Shown: in pieces, positions 10,036 to 22,945 of the stretch | How the letters are laid out: each line of letters begins with the position of its first letter | How positions within the stretch are numbered: the first letter of the stretch is position 1 | Assembly (NCBI GenBank): GCA_029204225.1 | Contig: CM055106.1 | Location: 25,067,368-25,131,367 of the forward strand | DNA: 64,000 nucleotides | DNA from: Diphasiastrum complanatum | Lineage: Eukaryota > Streptophyta > Lycopodiopsida > Lycopodiales > Lycopodiaceae | Direction of reading: 5' to 3' | The notes under the pieces: generated by a model | Seen by the model: only the letters and a program-made list of their open reading frames with translations | The model's database searches: none | Told to the model about the DNA's origin: nothing | Position numbers and translations under genes: made by a program

Positions 10036-13000
10036 CATGAAGGAAATTTTAGGTAGATATGAGAAGTATCACGAAGGTATTCAAACAAGGAGAGTTGCGC
10101 AATATGACAATGATGTAAGTCTTATGGAATTTTGGAGAATTTGCCAAATAAATCATAGGGTTTATATTTTTGGGCTTTTTCTCTATATAAATTATTGATT
10201 TTGATGTGTAATTTTCGTGTGAGCTTAGAAGTAAAAAGTGAATGGCCTTTTTGTTGTACTAGCCAATCTCAATTTCAAAGCTAATACTTCTATGACTTGA
10301 ATAAGTGATGTAGATATCTTGTTGCTCACAATGTTTCTAGGTGATGGTACAATATTGGAATCATGAGCTCTTGAGGATGAAGCAGCAAATAGAATGCTCA
10401 TATCAGACACAAAGGTTCATGCAATGCTCTTCCTTTTCAATTTTGTGTCTCTACCCATTTACTATAATTCTATGTCTAGCTATTTCTACACCACATCATT
10501 GTCTATAGCTCTTTCTCGATTGTTTGAATGATTGTAGGCACATGATGGGTGAAGATCTTGGGATTCTTTCATTGAAAGAATTGCAACACTTAGAACAACA
10601 TATTGATATTGGACTAAGTCGTGTTAGAGCAAGAAAGGCAAGATTTTTGTTTTTGTAATATTGTGTAACTTGCTATTGAGTGAAGTATTGTACATATCAA
10701 ATAGTGCAATTGCTTAGTTGAAAGAGAGATGATAATATTTTGGAATGATTAGTAGAAATGACACAAATCATTATTGTGACTAGATAGATGATTGAGAAAT
10801 ATTGTTGTTTCAGGATCAAATTCTTCTAGAAGAAATAAATAATCTTCGAAGAAAGGTAAAGTTTCTTTACTCGGATTTGTCATTTTTCCACAAAAGTCTT
10901 CTAGATTCTGATTTGAAATAAATGTAATCCAAACAATGTTAAATGAGGTTGCGTAGTAAATTTCAAGTAGCTAGATTCAATATTTGCATGACACTTATAA
11001 AGGAGAACATTTCGCTATTAATTGCTCAATTCTTGTTACTAAGTGTAATTATGAAAGTCACTAGCCATCATAGAAATTCCAAATAGTCACAAAGGAGATC
11101 AAAAGACAACCTTTTAAATGTCCAAAAATTAGGGCTAGGGTTTTTGAACTGCAAAAAGAAAAAAATTTGGTTGCTCATTTTTACTTTGTTTTTAGATGTT
11201 TTTCGAAAAACTGAATAAAAGGGTGGAGGTAGTATTACAATTTATCAATAATAAAAGCTCTTCTGGAAGTGTGAGCTAATGAGAGTAACTGTCACTCTTA
11301 ATGTTAGTTGGGTCCCAAATTCATGGATGATGAGTGAGGATAACTTGTGAAAGACAACTTAATGGCCTATTTTAAGGATCAGGCTAAGAATAATTTAGAA
11401 ATCATGACATGGATAAAGGAGCTTTTTTATTTTTTTTGAAACTTGGATCCAACAAGTGTTTAAGATTCCTCTTGGAAATATCAACTTTTGTGCAATCGTT
11501 GTTTGAACAGTTAAGAGGTAACTAATTTTTTTCAGGCTGTGTTGTTGCATCGAGCACATCAGCTGGATTATCTCTTTGAAAGAACATTGGTCTAGAAACA
11601 GCAAAGTGCGACTAGCACAAGGAGTGATAAATCGTTGCATATTCTGATAGTGGAGGACAAGCAAAACACTTTGGCTTGGAAGAAGCAAACAAGACTGGAT
11701 CAGTATGCTTCTATGATTAATAGTATGAATGAGTGAAATGATCTTCAAAGTTGTATATGGTTGTTACGAGGTCACATCATACTGAGGAGGCCCTCATAAT
11801 CTTTGCAACATAATGTGGCACAATCACTGAAGCAAGAAAGTTAGGGAAATGATATAAGAACTCGGTGAAGCTGCCACTATACTCATGGATAGTGCATCAT
11901 TGCTACAGGTTGTGGAAAGAATCTTTTAATCTAGTAAGCTATTTTAATCAATCATATAAGCTCATACATCTTGCTAGAAGTCTTCTCAATAGGAATAGTC
12001 TACAAATATCTGTCCATGGTGTTGTGCTGATGTGTCCTCCAGCAAGTGGAAAATCTACCTTATATGTATGTTATCATTTAACTGATCACCTCACACCTAT
12101 ATAATTTCACTCTTCGGATACTTCTCATAATAACCCTCAAGCTCATGTAGCCAATACTCCACCCAACTCATTGTCATTTGATGAGCCAGAATAAACAATA
12201 AGATGAACCTTATCCTTGAAGTCACAAACGAGAGAGAACTCATGCACTTCAGGAGTTAAAAAAGAATAGGAACTTGAAAAATAGATGAAGCAGTAATAGA
12301 AGTCTGACCCATAATGAAAGTAGAGGCCAAATTTTGCTTACAAGTCTCAAGGCATCATCCAGTCTGTCAAAGTCAATAAATTGACTCGACTCTCATTAGT
12401 TTGTGCATTGTAACCAAGCTATGAAGGTGTCTACTTCAAAAAACAAAGTGACTCTAGTTAATCGTTCTTGTATAATGTCCTCTAAAGTAGAAGAGTGAAT
12501 GTTACCAGAAAAATATCAGATAGAAGGATGTCCATGGCCACAAGAAGGATGAAAAAGTACACAAGAGCTGACTTCAATATCAAAGAAAAAGACCCGATGC
12601 AGAAGAGGGAAGCACCCTAATATAGTATCATATTAGACTGAAATGCAATATAATAACTTTGGTCACAAACAGTCAGGCAAATGTACCATGGAATTGAACC
12701 AACAATAGCCCAAAGTAGCTCAATTAAGCAACAAGCTGACTGTCTGTGGACAAATTAAAGTGGAATATATTTTACCAAAGGAAGTTCAAATCTATCCTAT
12801 ATATTCAGTGAAGGGATTGTATGAACAGGCACCAATAGAGAATGAATGCCCAATGAGATATTGGTGGATGGCAACACTAGGTGATGATGTACTCAAGAAA
12901 ATTTTAAGCAAGAACTACTCAAATGTGCAGACAGTAGCACAATGGACAAAGAGTTGTAGAAAGCTTAGTTGCCCGTTCCGTTCCGGAACGATGCCCTTAA

Positions 13001-14720
13001 AAAAAAAAACGTTTTCTTCACAAAGGATTTAATTCATTAAATAATTTAAATAATTAAATTTTTATGAATTTCGTTCCGACCAGGAACATTCGGAACGGAA
13101 CGTTCCGACCCATTTTGGTCAGAACGGGCTTCTAAGGTAGAAAGTAGGCCTCAAATAGCTTTGAATGTCAACAGCAGACAATGTAGTAGGACTACAAGCA
13201 AACACCCAATAAGTCATAGTCAACATATTGAAATTTTGACCTCAAGTTTGGATCTATCAGTGGAGAGAATGACCAGCAAAGATGGAAATATAACAGATTA
13301 GTACCAAAAATGATGTGCAAGCTCTCTTGTTAGGAATTAATGTTTATTTTGTACACCTTACTGTTAGTTTGGCTATGCCTATGTGCTATTATAGGGGCCA
13401 TTTCTATCTATAGCAAGTTATTTTTTCATTTGTCATGCATATAGGTGGGTGCACTACTACTAAAATAGGACTTGATTTTAGTACTTAGAAATAGGAATAC
13501 ATCTTTTGGGTCTTTACCCAAAAGTAGTAATAAATGAAATTTTCAAAAAACGATTTTCCTCATAATGAAAGATCTCGATGCAACTCTGACATTCGGTAGT
13601 TTATTCTTTTGTTAATTGCTATAAGAGTACTGCAGACCTTTTTCAGCTCGTTCTCAACTCCTTATCCAGCAGTATCAGAAGTGTCAATCAGGTTTGGCTT
13701 GCTTAGTTTCAGCTTCTTCATGGGCTAAATACTTGAACACGGAGCGTTCGTACAGTCCAGTGCTTGAGAAGTCTTTCATTTTATACAAATACTGTTGAGT
13801 GAAGTCTTCTGAGCTTCCCTGGAATAATCTGTTAGTTCAATTTAATACATATCAGATATTTCTTATTTCTGGACAGGCATTAGCTTATGGAATTTGATGA
13901 CATACCATGGTTCCGAAATCGCTGCAATCCTGATCACGGAACCATGCTGCATCTGACACTGCATCTGACATCTGACTAACATCTGCAGCTGTCACGTTGT
14001 GGTTACACCTTATATTTACCCCCCCATCTGGCACTGCCTCTAACATCTGACATCTGACTGACATGTACGGCTGTCAGGTGACTTTTAAAAATAAACGTTT
14101 TTGAATCGTTCCGCAAATTTTTTTTCAAAAAATGGAATTTGTTCCAGAACCATCGTTCCGTTTGCGTTCCGAAACCATGGTTCCGGAACTACGATGCTTC
14201 TTGGTTGCCGAGTTCAAAGTACAAATGCCTGTGGTAAAAATAAATCAAATTTTATTTTCCTAGACTCATGTTTCACTGGAACACAGCAAACGCATCTTTA
14301 CAATGGAGCTTTAAATGTCTATCCTCCAGAACTTGCTTGATTATCTATATGCTGATGTAGTCTTCAAATTCACAGGAGCGTCAATGGCATGAGGAAAATG
14401 AGATGTTGCTGCGTAAGGTATCCACATAACACGTAACTTCTCCTCAGCCCTCCTCAATGTAGCAGTGTTTGTCATTTGAATAGCTTTTGAGGTCCTGCGT
14501 ATTTGGTTGATTTCCTGCTGTTGTGTTGGTGTAGATAGCTAGTGCGAAGGGAAGAACACAAGTTGCAGTGAAATCGTTCTCCCTACAAAACGGAGTGAAC
14601 CCAATGGAGACAAGGGAACCTCCAAGTACAGACGAAGTGTCGGTGCGTTTTTCCGCCCAAGGAAATCAGCCAAATTTGAGAGAAAACCAAAACTTGCAAA
14701 CATCTCTACAGCTTGCGTAA
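10036..14720 (+). CDS. MIKC-type MADS-box gene, B-sister-like, exons 2-7 (first exon missing)
   Basis: Six exons join in one open frame: 10036-10114 (79 bp), 10341-10414 (74), 10538-10637 (100), 10814-10855 (42), 14376-14417 (42) and 14535-14720 (186, stop TAA). These encode 173 residues. Lengths 79, 100, 42 and 42 are those typical of MIKC genes, and all introns have AG acceptors. Exon 2 gives the I region (SMKEILGRYEKYHEG). Exons 3-6 give the keratin-like K domain (GEDLGILSLKELQHLEQ, LSRVRARK, DQILLEEINNLRRK, ERQWHEENEMLLRK). The last exon ends with VRFSAQGNQPNLRE and LQTSLQLA, which resemble the PI-derived and paleoAP3 motifs of B and B-sister proteins. The product would be a nuclear transcription factor that dimerises through the K domain. 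The MADS DNA-binding exon is not found in the window. It may lie left of element A, or be lost. The 3.5-kb fifth intron carries two small inverted-repeat elements. Confidence 0.85.
10638..10813 (+). other. GC-AG intron 4 of the MADS gene
   Basis: Exon 4 ends AAG at 10637 and is followed by GCAAGA rather than GT. The strong AAG/GCAAG context is the known form of GC-AG introns spliced by the major spliceosome. The acceptor is TTTCAG at 10808-10813. The exon lengths on both sides are canonical, which supports this reading. Confidence 0.7.
12971..13129. mobile_element. Small inverted-repeat element (MITE-like), 159 bp
   Basis: The ends are GCCCGTTCCG and, on the other strand, GCCCGTTCTG. Inside each end lie further TTCCGGAACG/CGTTCCG words. 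The centre is very AT-rich. A clear target duplication is not visible. The word GTTCCG is shared with the element at 13904-14181. Confidence 0.45.
13904..14181. mobile_element. Small inverted-repeat element (MITE-like), about 278 bp
   Basis: The left end reads ACCATGGTTCCGAAAT and the right end, on the minus strand, reads ACCATGGTTTCGGAAC. The interior has two diverged copies of catctgacatctgact (about 13963 and 14044). The GTTCCG words link it to the element at 12971-13129. Confidence 0.45.
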
Positions 14721-15174
14721 GGTTGACCTTCCCTTTAAAATATGAAGTACACTTATTATGAAAGACAAGGCCCTTTGGAGTTTGTTGATCTATTAGTAAA
14801 AGAGTACAGCTCAAAGATATGACATGCACGAACAGTTTTTATTGACCACCTCCATTGAACAAAGGGTTTATAAATACAAACTCTATGGTTAAGGAGGCTG
14901 AAAAACATCTCAACCTGTTTGAATGACTACAAAGAGATTGCTCAATGTAGCATAAAAAACTCACAGCATCTGGAAAGTTTGCCACTGAACCAGATATAAG
15001 ACGATATTGCGTGGGAAAAACTGTGGGAGATTTTATTCATTTGACCCAGTCTCCAATTATCTAGTGGTAGCAATCTCGTAAGATAGTACTAGCTTAAATC
15101 GTTCTACTTACGGAAATGAAGCTATAATCATAATGTAATTTTCGTATTCAGCTGAGGAAGACATTGATATAATC

Positions 15175-15350
15175 ACATATAGCTGTCACCCACATTGACT
15201 GCTCTGTCATGCACATTGTTGTATATAGAGGGTTCAGTTAATTGATAACCACATACAGCAGTCACCCACATGGTACTGCTGTGTCATGCACATTGTTGTA
15301 TATAGAGGGTCAGTTAATTGATAACACATATAGCAGTCACCCACATTGTG
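15175..15350. repeat. Tandem repeat, about 75-bp unit, 2.3 copies
   Basis: Units begin near 15175, 15251 and 15325. They share catgcacattgttgtatata and agtcacccacat. The surrounding 14721-16260 is intergenic and AT-rich with no recognised gene. Confidence 0.7.
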
Positions 15351-16260
15351 GTCAAGCTTAAATCAGTTATACCAGAAATCCTTTTTGTTCCAATTGTCTT
15401 AGAATCTCAAAATTACGCAATTTATCTCTTAGTTTCATAGACATGGTAGGTTCTGAGAAATTTTTCTAGGGCTAGTCTTTATATTGTTACATTATAGATG
15501 GGATTCTAGTCGGCAACATCTTACGATGTTGTCATTTTTCATAAGTTGGTGTTAAAAAAGTGATTCTTGGGAAAACTACTATTTAAGCTTCCACCACAAC
15601 ACAATGTGAAGGCTCCATTGTGTGTAGGCATCATTACACTTTTAGTGAATGGATTCATTAATGAAATCATGGTAATTGTATGGTCATTATGTTATTGCAT
15701 GTTATCTGTGTCAAAACATCACCTTAAATTGGCTTACAGATTTTTTATGTTAATATATATTTTTCACTTAAGATTTTGAAAAGTTCAAGCTTTCTCTTAA
15801 GGCATAAGCACGCATCATTGTGTGATCAACTACAAAAAAATTTGGATGGTTGTTTGGGCTGTTGCTTTTTTTGGTGGCCAATTTTAAAATCTGAGCCAAA
15901 CTTTTACAAAGCTTTTTTTTTCTTTCACCATAGGTACATTTTAAGAGCATATGTAGGTTTAAACAAAAAAATGACAATTTATGTTAAACGAAATTGTTAT
16001 GGTACATAACAAGGCCTTGCCATATTTTGAATATAATTAAATTACAAATAATTATGAATTTTGAAAGGAACAACAGTCCTAGAAAATTTGTAATAGTTAC
16101 ATTTTTTTCTCTAATTGCAGGTTTCAAAAACCAGTGTTCGAAGGTATTGAAAATTTTAAAACCAACTTTTGAATAAAATGTTCAAAAAATATATAATTAA
16201 TTAGTATCATTTGGATTAGTTAGTATCGCAAGAGTGATACGTCCTAGTATCAACCCAAAT

Positions 16261-16282
16261 GTGTGTGTGTGTGTGTGTGTGT

Positions 16283-16323
<41 letters not shown>
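16261..16323. repeat. (GT)n(GA)n microsatellite
   Basis: A GT run of about 22 bases passes into a GA run of about 40 bases. Confidence 0.95.
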
Positions 16324-16324
<1 letters not shown>

Positions 16325-18190
16325 ATAAATAAAGTTTCTCCTAACAAGTCAAGACCAATCTTTTTGCAAAAAGTTATTCATAAACCAATAGAAAAAAACA
16401 TAGCTGAAAAGTATTAACAGTACTTATAAAGCACTTTAAAGCAAACTTATTTCAATAGATTCCAATTGGTACTTGTCATCATTTAATCACACAAAATCGC
16501 GCATGTTAGCATAGTGGATAGGCATAAATTTCGAATGTCAGTTGTCATTCATGTACAAAGTAAGTTCATCAACTTGATAGCATGAAAGTAGTAATAGACT
16601 ACATAGTCCAATTTTCTTAACCAAGCATTTATTTTAGCGATAAATCAAACTTTAGCTTTATCGTATTAGGGCTTTCGCCATTTTGATCAATATAAAGGTA
16701 TTGGTATATATCGTATACAAGAAAAAAATCATTATATTTAAAAAAGTTAATTGCATTTATTGAATTGTCTATAACAAGTAGGTTAAGCTTGGATCCGTAC
16801 AAAGGTAGAAGGACAAATGCATGCCATACAAATCCATGTACCTATCATACGTTGAATAACAAGTTGTGTACTAATGTCACCACACTTAAGCATATTCATG
16901 CTTTCCATGAGTACACAAGCTATAGCCCTATTTAGAATCTGTAAGACGTAATCGTGCAATACTAACAAGTCATACACTACCTTTACTTGAATACATATTT
17001 ACCAAAGGGTTATCCATAACATTAAAAATGGAATAAGGGCAAATCTATGCGGTTTCAATTCCTATGAATGCCATCGCTCTTGCACAAGTCCATGTGCTTT
17101 AAGATTGTTTTGGTCAACAATCCTATTTTTTGAGCTTATCCAATATGCATTGATTTAAAGAAAATTGAAGTGCAATTATAGTCTACGCAAAAGAATTATA
17201 AGCTTCGATCTGTGCTTGTTTAATAAACATGTGTAGTTAATTGCAAACGTATCAATAAGAAATCCTCTTAAAACAATTGTATATTTCCACCATAACTTAT
17301 AAAGAATAATTGTTATTTAGAATAAATGGTTCTTGAATTTGCTTATAGGCCATACCTGAATGGACTTCATAAGCGATTTTTGTAACAAAGCCATGGTTCC
17401 ACCAAAGAGTTTGTATCTTCTTACGTTTCACGTTTATACGAGAGTGTACGTTAAAAAACACAGATTGGGAAAAGCCCTATGAGTGTTAAGCCTTGCATTA
17501 TGGAGTGATTTTGTACCTCTTAGCAGTTTATCCGTTAACAAAAATGATCTCTACACATTTTAATAGACTTGAAGTCTTACAACAAATGTTGAGTCTTTCC
17601 TTATACAATCTATGCAAGTCTTATACAAGGCATGCTTGTTTTGAAGCATCCTACCATCGTTGCACCAACAATTCATAATGATGCAATAATTTGGAAAAAA
17701 AAATTAGCAGCCTACTAAAACGTGCCAAAATGTGATTTCATAGCCATACTGAGGTTGCACTCAGCACTGATGGATCACCAAACTTTGAAGCTAGTAAGCA
17801 ACAGAATGCATGCAAGGAATTGTTGAAAAAAAGCATGTTCATCAATATTGAAATAAACATGTATCATTATGCAATGTACATAAAGTAACAAAGAACTATT
17901 CACCTTTGTAGTATTAAATCGATGTCCATGACTTCTTGGAATGGTGTTGGAGAAGCAGACTTCTTGGAAGGGTGCTGGAGTTGCAGATTTCTTTTGCCAA
18001 TAATGACATAGTAAAGAGAAGAGAAATATGAAAATGAGGAGTGGCACTACTTAAAAAAATTATTATAGCGCAGAAAGTTTGCAATGTTTATTTAGTAAAA
18101 ATAAAACGTTGCTCCACGATTTTAATAGCGATAGATATAGTTATTCTTGATTGTGGCAAATGAACGTCAATCTAAAAGACAGATCTAGAG
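16324..18190. other. Intergenic AT-rich DNA, nothing recognised
   Basis: I see no domain, RNA gene or clear repeat. Open frames of 60-90 codons here are isolated and have no coding signal. Confidence 0.5.
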
Positions 18191-18194
18191 TTCT

Positions 18195-18700
18195 TCAAGT
18201 TTCACACCAATGTGCACAAGAATTTCACCCAAGACATCATCAGTGATACCACCAACTCCACCACAATAAATTACAACAATAAGAAAAACCAATTAACACT
18301 AGAATCTTAATCAGATCATCTCTTGAACATTGTTTAATAATCAAACAACAAGAGCCACATTCAATACACAACTTCCTCAAGTTTCACACCAATGTGCACA
18401 AGAAGCTCACTCAAGACATCATCAGTGATACCACCAACTCCACCAAGATAAATCACAACAATGAGAGCAACCAAACACTAGAATCTCAATCAAATCACTC
18501 CTTGAACGCTGAACAATCAAACAACAAGAGCCATAGGCAATAAGAAGTCCACAAGTTTCACACCAATGTACACAAGAAGCTCACTCAAGACATCATCAGT
18601 GATACCACCAACTCCACCAATCAAACATAAGAATCTCAGTCAAGTTAATCAAACAACAAGAGCCACAAGCTATAAAATCACCATCAAATCAGGTTTTTTA
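18195..18700. repeat. Tandem repeat, about 178-bp unit, three copies
   Basis: Copies start near 18195, 18377 and 18552. Each contains gacatcatcagtgataccac, caactccacca and caaacaacaagagccac. The third copy is shortened. No coding function is seen. Confidence 0.8.
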
Positions 18701-18770
18701 ATGCCGATCAATCAATCAATCACACAATAGTTATTTTTTCAGAATTTCTTCAATTTTTGGTCATAAATAA

Positions 18771-19105
18771 AAGAGCAATCAGGAAGAGCAATGGTGAATG
18801 CATATGGCTAGGATCTTGTAGTCCAATTTACGACTACCACAAAGTCTTGCACACAAAACTTTCTTTCTCGTATCACATTGGGACTCAACATGCTCCGTAT
18901 TTGCCTTATGTGTTATTCATTGATGTTCAATGCCATCAAAAGAACAATTGGGAAGAGCAATGGTGGATGGCTAGGATCATGTGATTTATGACTACCACAA
19001 AGTATTGCACACAAAACTTTCTTTCTCGTATCATATCAAGACTCAACATGCTCTATATTTGCATTATGCGTCTCTAGGAGATGTTCAATGGCATTAAAAT
19101 TATAC
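18771..19105. repeat. Tandem duplication, about 172-bp unit
   Basis: The segment from about 18771 recurs from about 18943. Shared stretches are gcacacaaaactttctttct and the cluster gaagagcaatggtg(g/a)atg. An open frame of 75 codons crosses it but matches nothing I know. Confidence 0.6.
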
Positions 19106-19111
19106 GTCACC

Positions 19112-19440
19112 CAGCGACATTCAATATCCATCGGCAAAACCGTTGTTGTTAAAAAACCATCCCTCAAGTTTTACAGTGTGCAATGTTATTACAACGTCAC
19201 TTGATGACAGTTAACCCATGGAAACACTTGGTTATCGCTCAATCGTCGCTAGAACGTCGCTCTCTTTGTCCGTCGTGTAGTGACATTCAATATCTGTCGC
19301 CAAACTGTTGTTGTTAAAAAACCATCCCTTGGGTTTTACAGTTTGCAATATTATTATAGTGTCGCCGGTCATGCCATGAAGATGCTTAGTCATCGCTCAA
19401 CCGTCGCTAAAACTTCACTCTATTTGTTCCTCATGTAGTG
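19112..19440. mobile_element. Two tandem CACTA-like right termini with GCGAC subterminal words
   Basis: Two similar units end in TGTAGTG at 19282 and again at 19440. Read inward from the right on the minus strand the first begins CACTACACGACGG, followed by GCGACG words (for example AGCGACGTTCTAGCGACG). The second begins CACTACATGAGG. CACTA transposons end in CACTA and carry repeated short subterminal motifs, so these look like duplicated non-autonomous ends. No left ends are identified. Confidence 0.4.
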
Positions 19441-19598
19441 ACGATTAGTAATTGTCCATCATGTAGCAACGATTACAGCGTAGCTTTTCAAAAATTGTTT
19501 TCAGGACTTATTTTCCTAACCGATTCACACAATGTCACACGACAACGTTCAAGACCAATCATCGTTGTATGTTAGACAAACGTCGCCTGAATGTCGCT

Positions 19599-21248
<1,650 letters not shown>

Positions 21249-21589
21249 ACAAATCTAAGATTCATTTACAATCAAACACTAGCTATTCAAACACAACACT
21301 TAACACTTAACAATATCTATTCAAACACTTAACACTTAACACTATCTATTCAAACACTTGTCTTTCCTCTCTTCACTTTCTTTCACACACACAAACAAAA
21401 CAAACTTTATCTTTTTAAAAAAAAAGCAAACCATAAACTCCAAAAGATTACAATATCTAAGCATCAAAAGCATGGACTGATCTTCAAGAATCACAATAAT
21501 CGCTCTAAACTCACCTTCAATCGCTCAAACCTGCACAAGAGAAAGTGAGAAGAAAGGCGCTGGATTGCAAAAACAAACAAACGTTGGAT

Positions 21590-21810
21590 TTTGACGTGTT
21601 CCAAACACATCGGAATCCGACGTCTGTGTCGACGTTAGAGGTCAGACATCATGCTGTCACTTTGAAAATTGGTTGCTGCCACAATTTCCTGATTATTGGA
21701 GCTCCAGTATTAGAATTTTTGCCTGGATGTTGGATTCTGACACGTCGACTTGCAACAGATTATAAGATTTTTGAAAATCCATTGTCGACGCCCACGTCGG
21801 AATCCGCGTG
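21590..21810. repeat. Cluster of TCGGAATCCGAC-like motifs (possible CACTA subterminal repeats)
   Basis: Near-palindromic words recur in both orientations: catcggaatccgacgtc, gttggattttgacgtg, gttggattctgacacgtc and cgtcggaatccgcgtg. The same motif family recurs at 34025-34160 beside a CACTA-like terminus. No clear CACTA terminus is found beside this left cluster. Confidence 0.4.
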
Positions 21811-21823
21811 ATATGTTATTGGG

Positions 21824-22900
21824 CACTAGACCAAAGAGCGGTATGCCGTCTATACTACCGCCTATACTATCGTACTGACAAATGCATATATCAAATAATA
21901 TTTCAAATATTGTGTGTGTTACGATAACAAAGCAATTATTATATATATAATAAATCATGAGTTTAAGCTTAGAGACAAACATGCCAACTACAACCATGTG
22001 CAAAATCCCACTCCGAATCTGATATTTGTTTTCCACTTGCAAAAGCATCATTCATGACTTCATATAGCCAATAAATGTTGCATTAGCCTTGGGTGACCTC
22101 TATAAAAGGGAGTGGTCTTCTTGAGATTGAGGTCCAACAAAAAGAAAAGAAAACTCAAGAATGTGAAGGAGCTTTTAGATCACGTGGAAGGGTGAGAGGA
22201 TGAGAAGGTAAAATCTTTAGATTTTGATAATGAGTTTTGTTGGAGGTTCCATGTTAAAAAGGTGTTGAGAGGGAGTTTTTCTTTAACGATGAGGCCTCGT
22301 GGTTTGAGAGGAGGATTTTCCATCCTAGCTGATGGGGTGAGGTAGGATTTGGGCCGCAGTAAGTCATGGCTGAGGGTGCGGGCTATTTTGTTTGCTTGAG
22401 ACCCGGATTGTTGTTTCATACAGAGGTATGATAGAGATATAAGAATGGGAGAGAGTAGGTGCCGTGAATCGACTGGCCTCTCCATCTCATTGCTTGGAAT
22501 ATTTGAAACACACTCTAGAAACACGACTGTGACCAATCTGTGTCTCCATCGGAGGCATAACTGAAACCTTTATGGCAGAATTCCATCGCACTATTGAAGT
22601 GCATTCCTATTAGAAAATGGTGACCTCTGAAATCCGGAACACAAACGTGAAGAACAATGTGGATGTGCAACTGAGGTTCACTGTCTGACCAATTACCTCT
22701 GCAGCAATGTTGAAGAGCGATTTCAATGCATCCATGATGTGAATCAGTTGGTCGTTGATCGACTGATCTGTAGCGACCCTCAAGGAAACACCCAGTGGCT
22801 GTCTCATACTTATATAATATGAATGTGTCAATTTTCTCTTTAATTGAGGTGAAAGTCTCTTTTGCACACCATTTCCTTGTGGTACTTCACCCTAAACACA
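21824..22900. other. Unassigned stretch between motif cluster and TNP2 pseudogene
   Basis: There are open frames at 22536-22180 and 22867-22610 on the minus strand without recognised domains. The sequence is richer in G and C than its neighbours and could be a gene fragment carried by the transposon, but I cannot identify it. Confidence 0.3.
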
Positions 22901-22945
22901 TTCATTTTCTTCTTCACACCACATTTTTGGACTTGCAGGATGCAA

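Larger units (their letters stand above)
10856..14375 (+). other. Long intron 5 of the MADS gene
   Basis: The donor is GTAAAG at 10856 and the acceptor is CACAG ending at 14375. The 3.5-kb intron is AT-rich. It contains two inverted-repeat elements (12971-13129 and 13904-14181) and no recognised gene. Short open frames at 11865-12104 and 12760-13032 have no recognisable domain. Confidence 0.6.

Noticed and set aside
11865-12104. CPPASGKST as a possible Walker A loop
   Set aside because: The first Gly of the GxxxxGKS pattern is Cys, and no other ATPase motif follows.
13451-13475. CACTACTACTAAAATAGG as a possible CACTA or MITE end
   Set aside because: No matching end or subterminal repeats were found nearby.
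14539-14829. Minus-strand frame of 96 codons
   Set aside because: It overlaps the last MADS exon, which has a coherent plus-strand reading with conserved motifs.
18195-18700. CRISPR-like array
   Set aside because: The units are long tandem copies without unique spacers, and the window is eukaryotic.
21824-21845. CACTAGACCAAAG as a possible left CACTA end
   Set aside because: The subterminal motifs lie on its outer side, and the sequence inside it does not match the right terminus at 34225.
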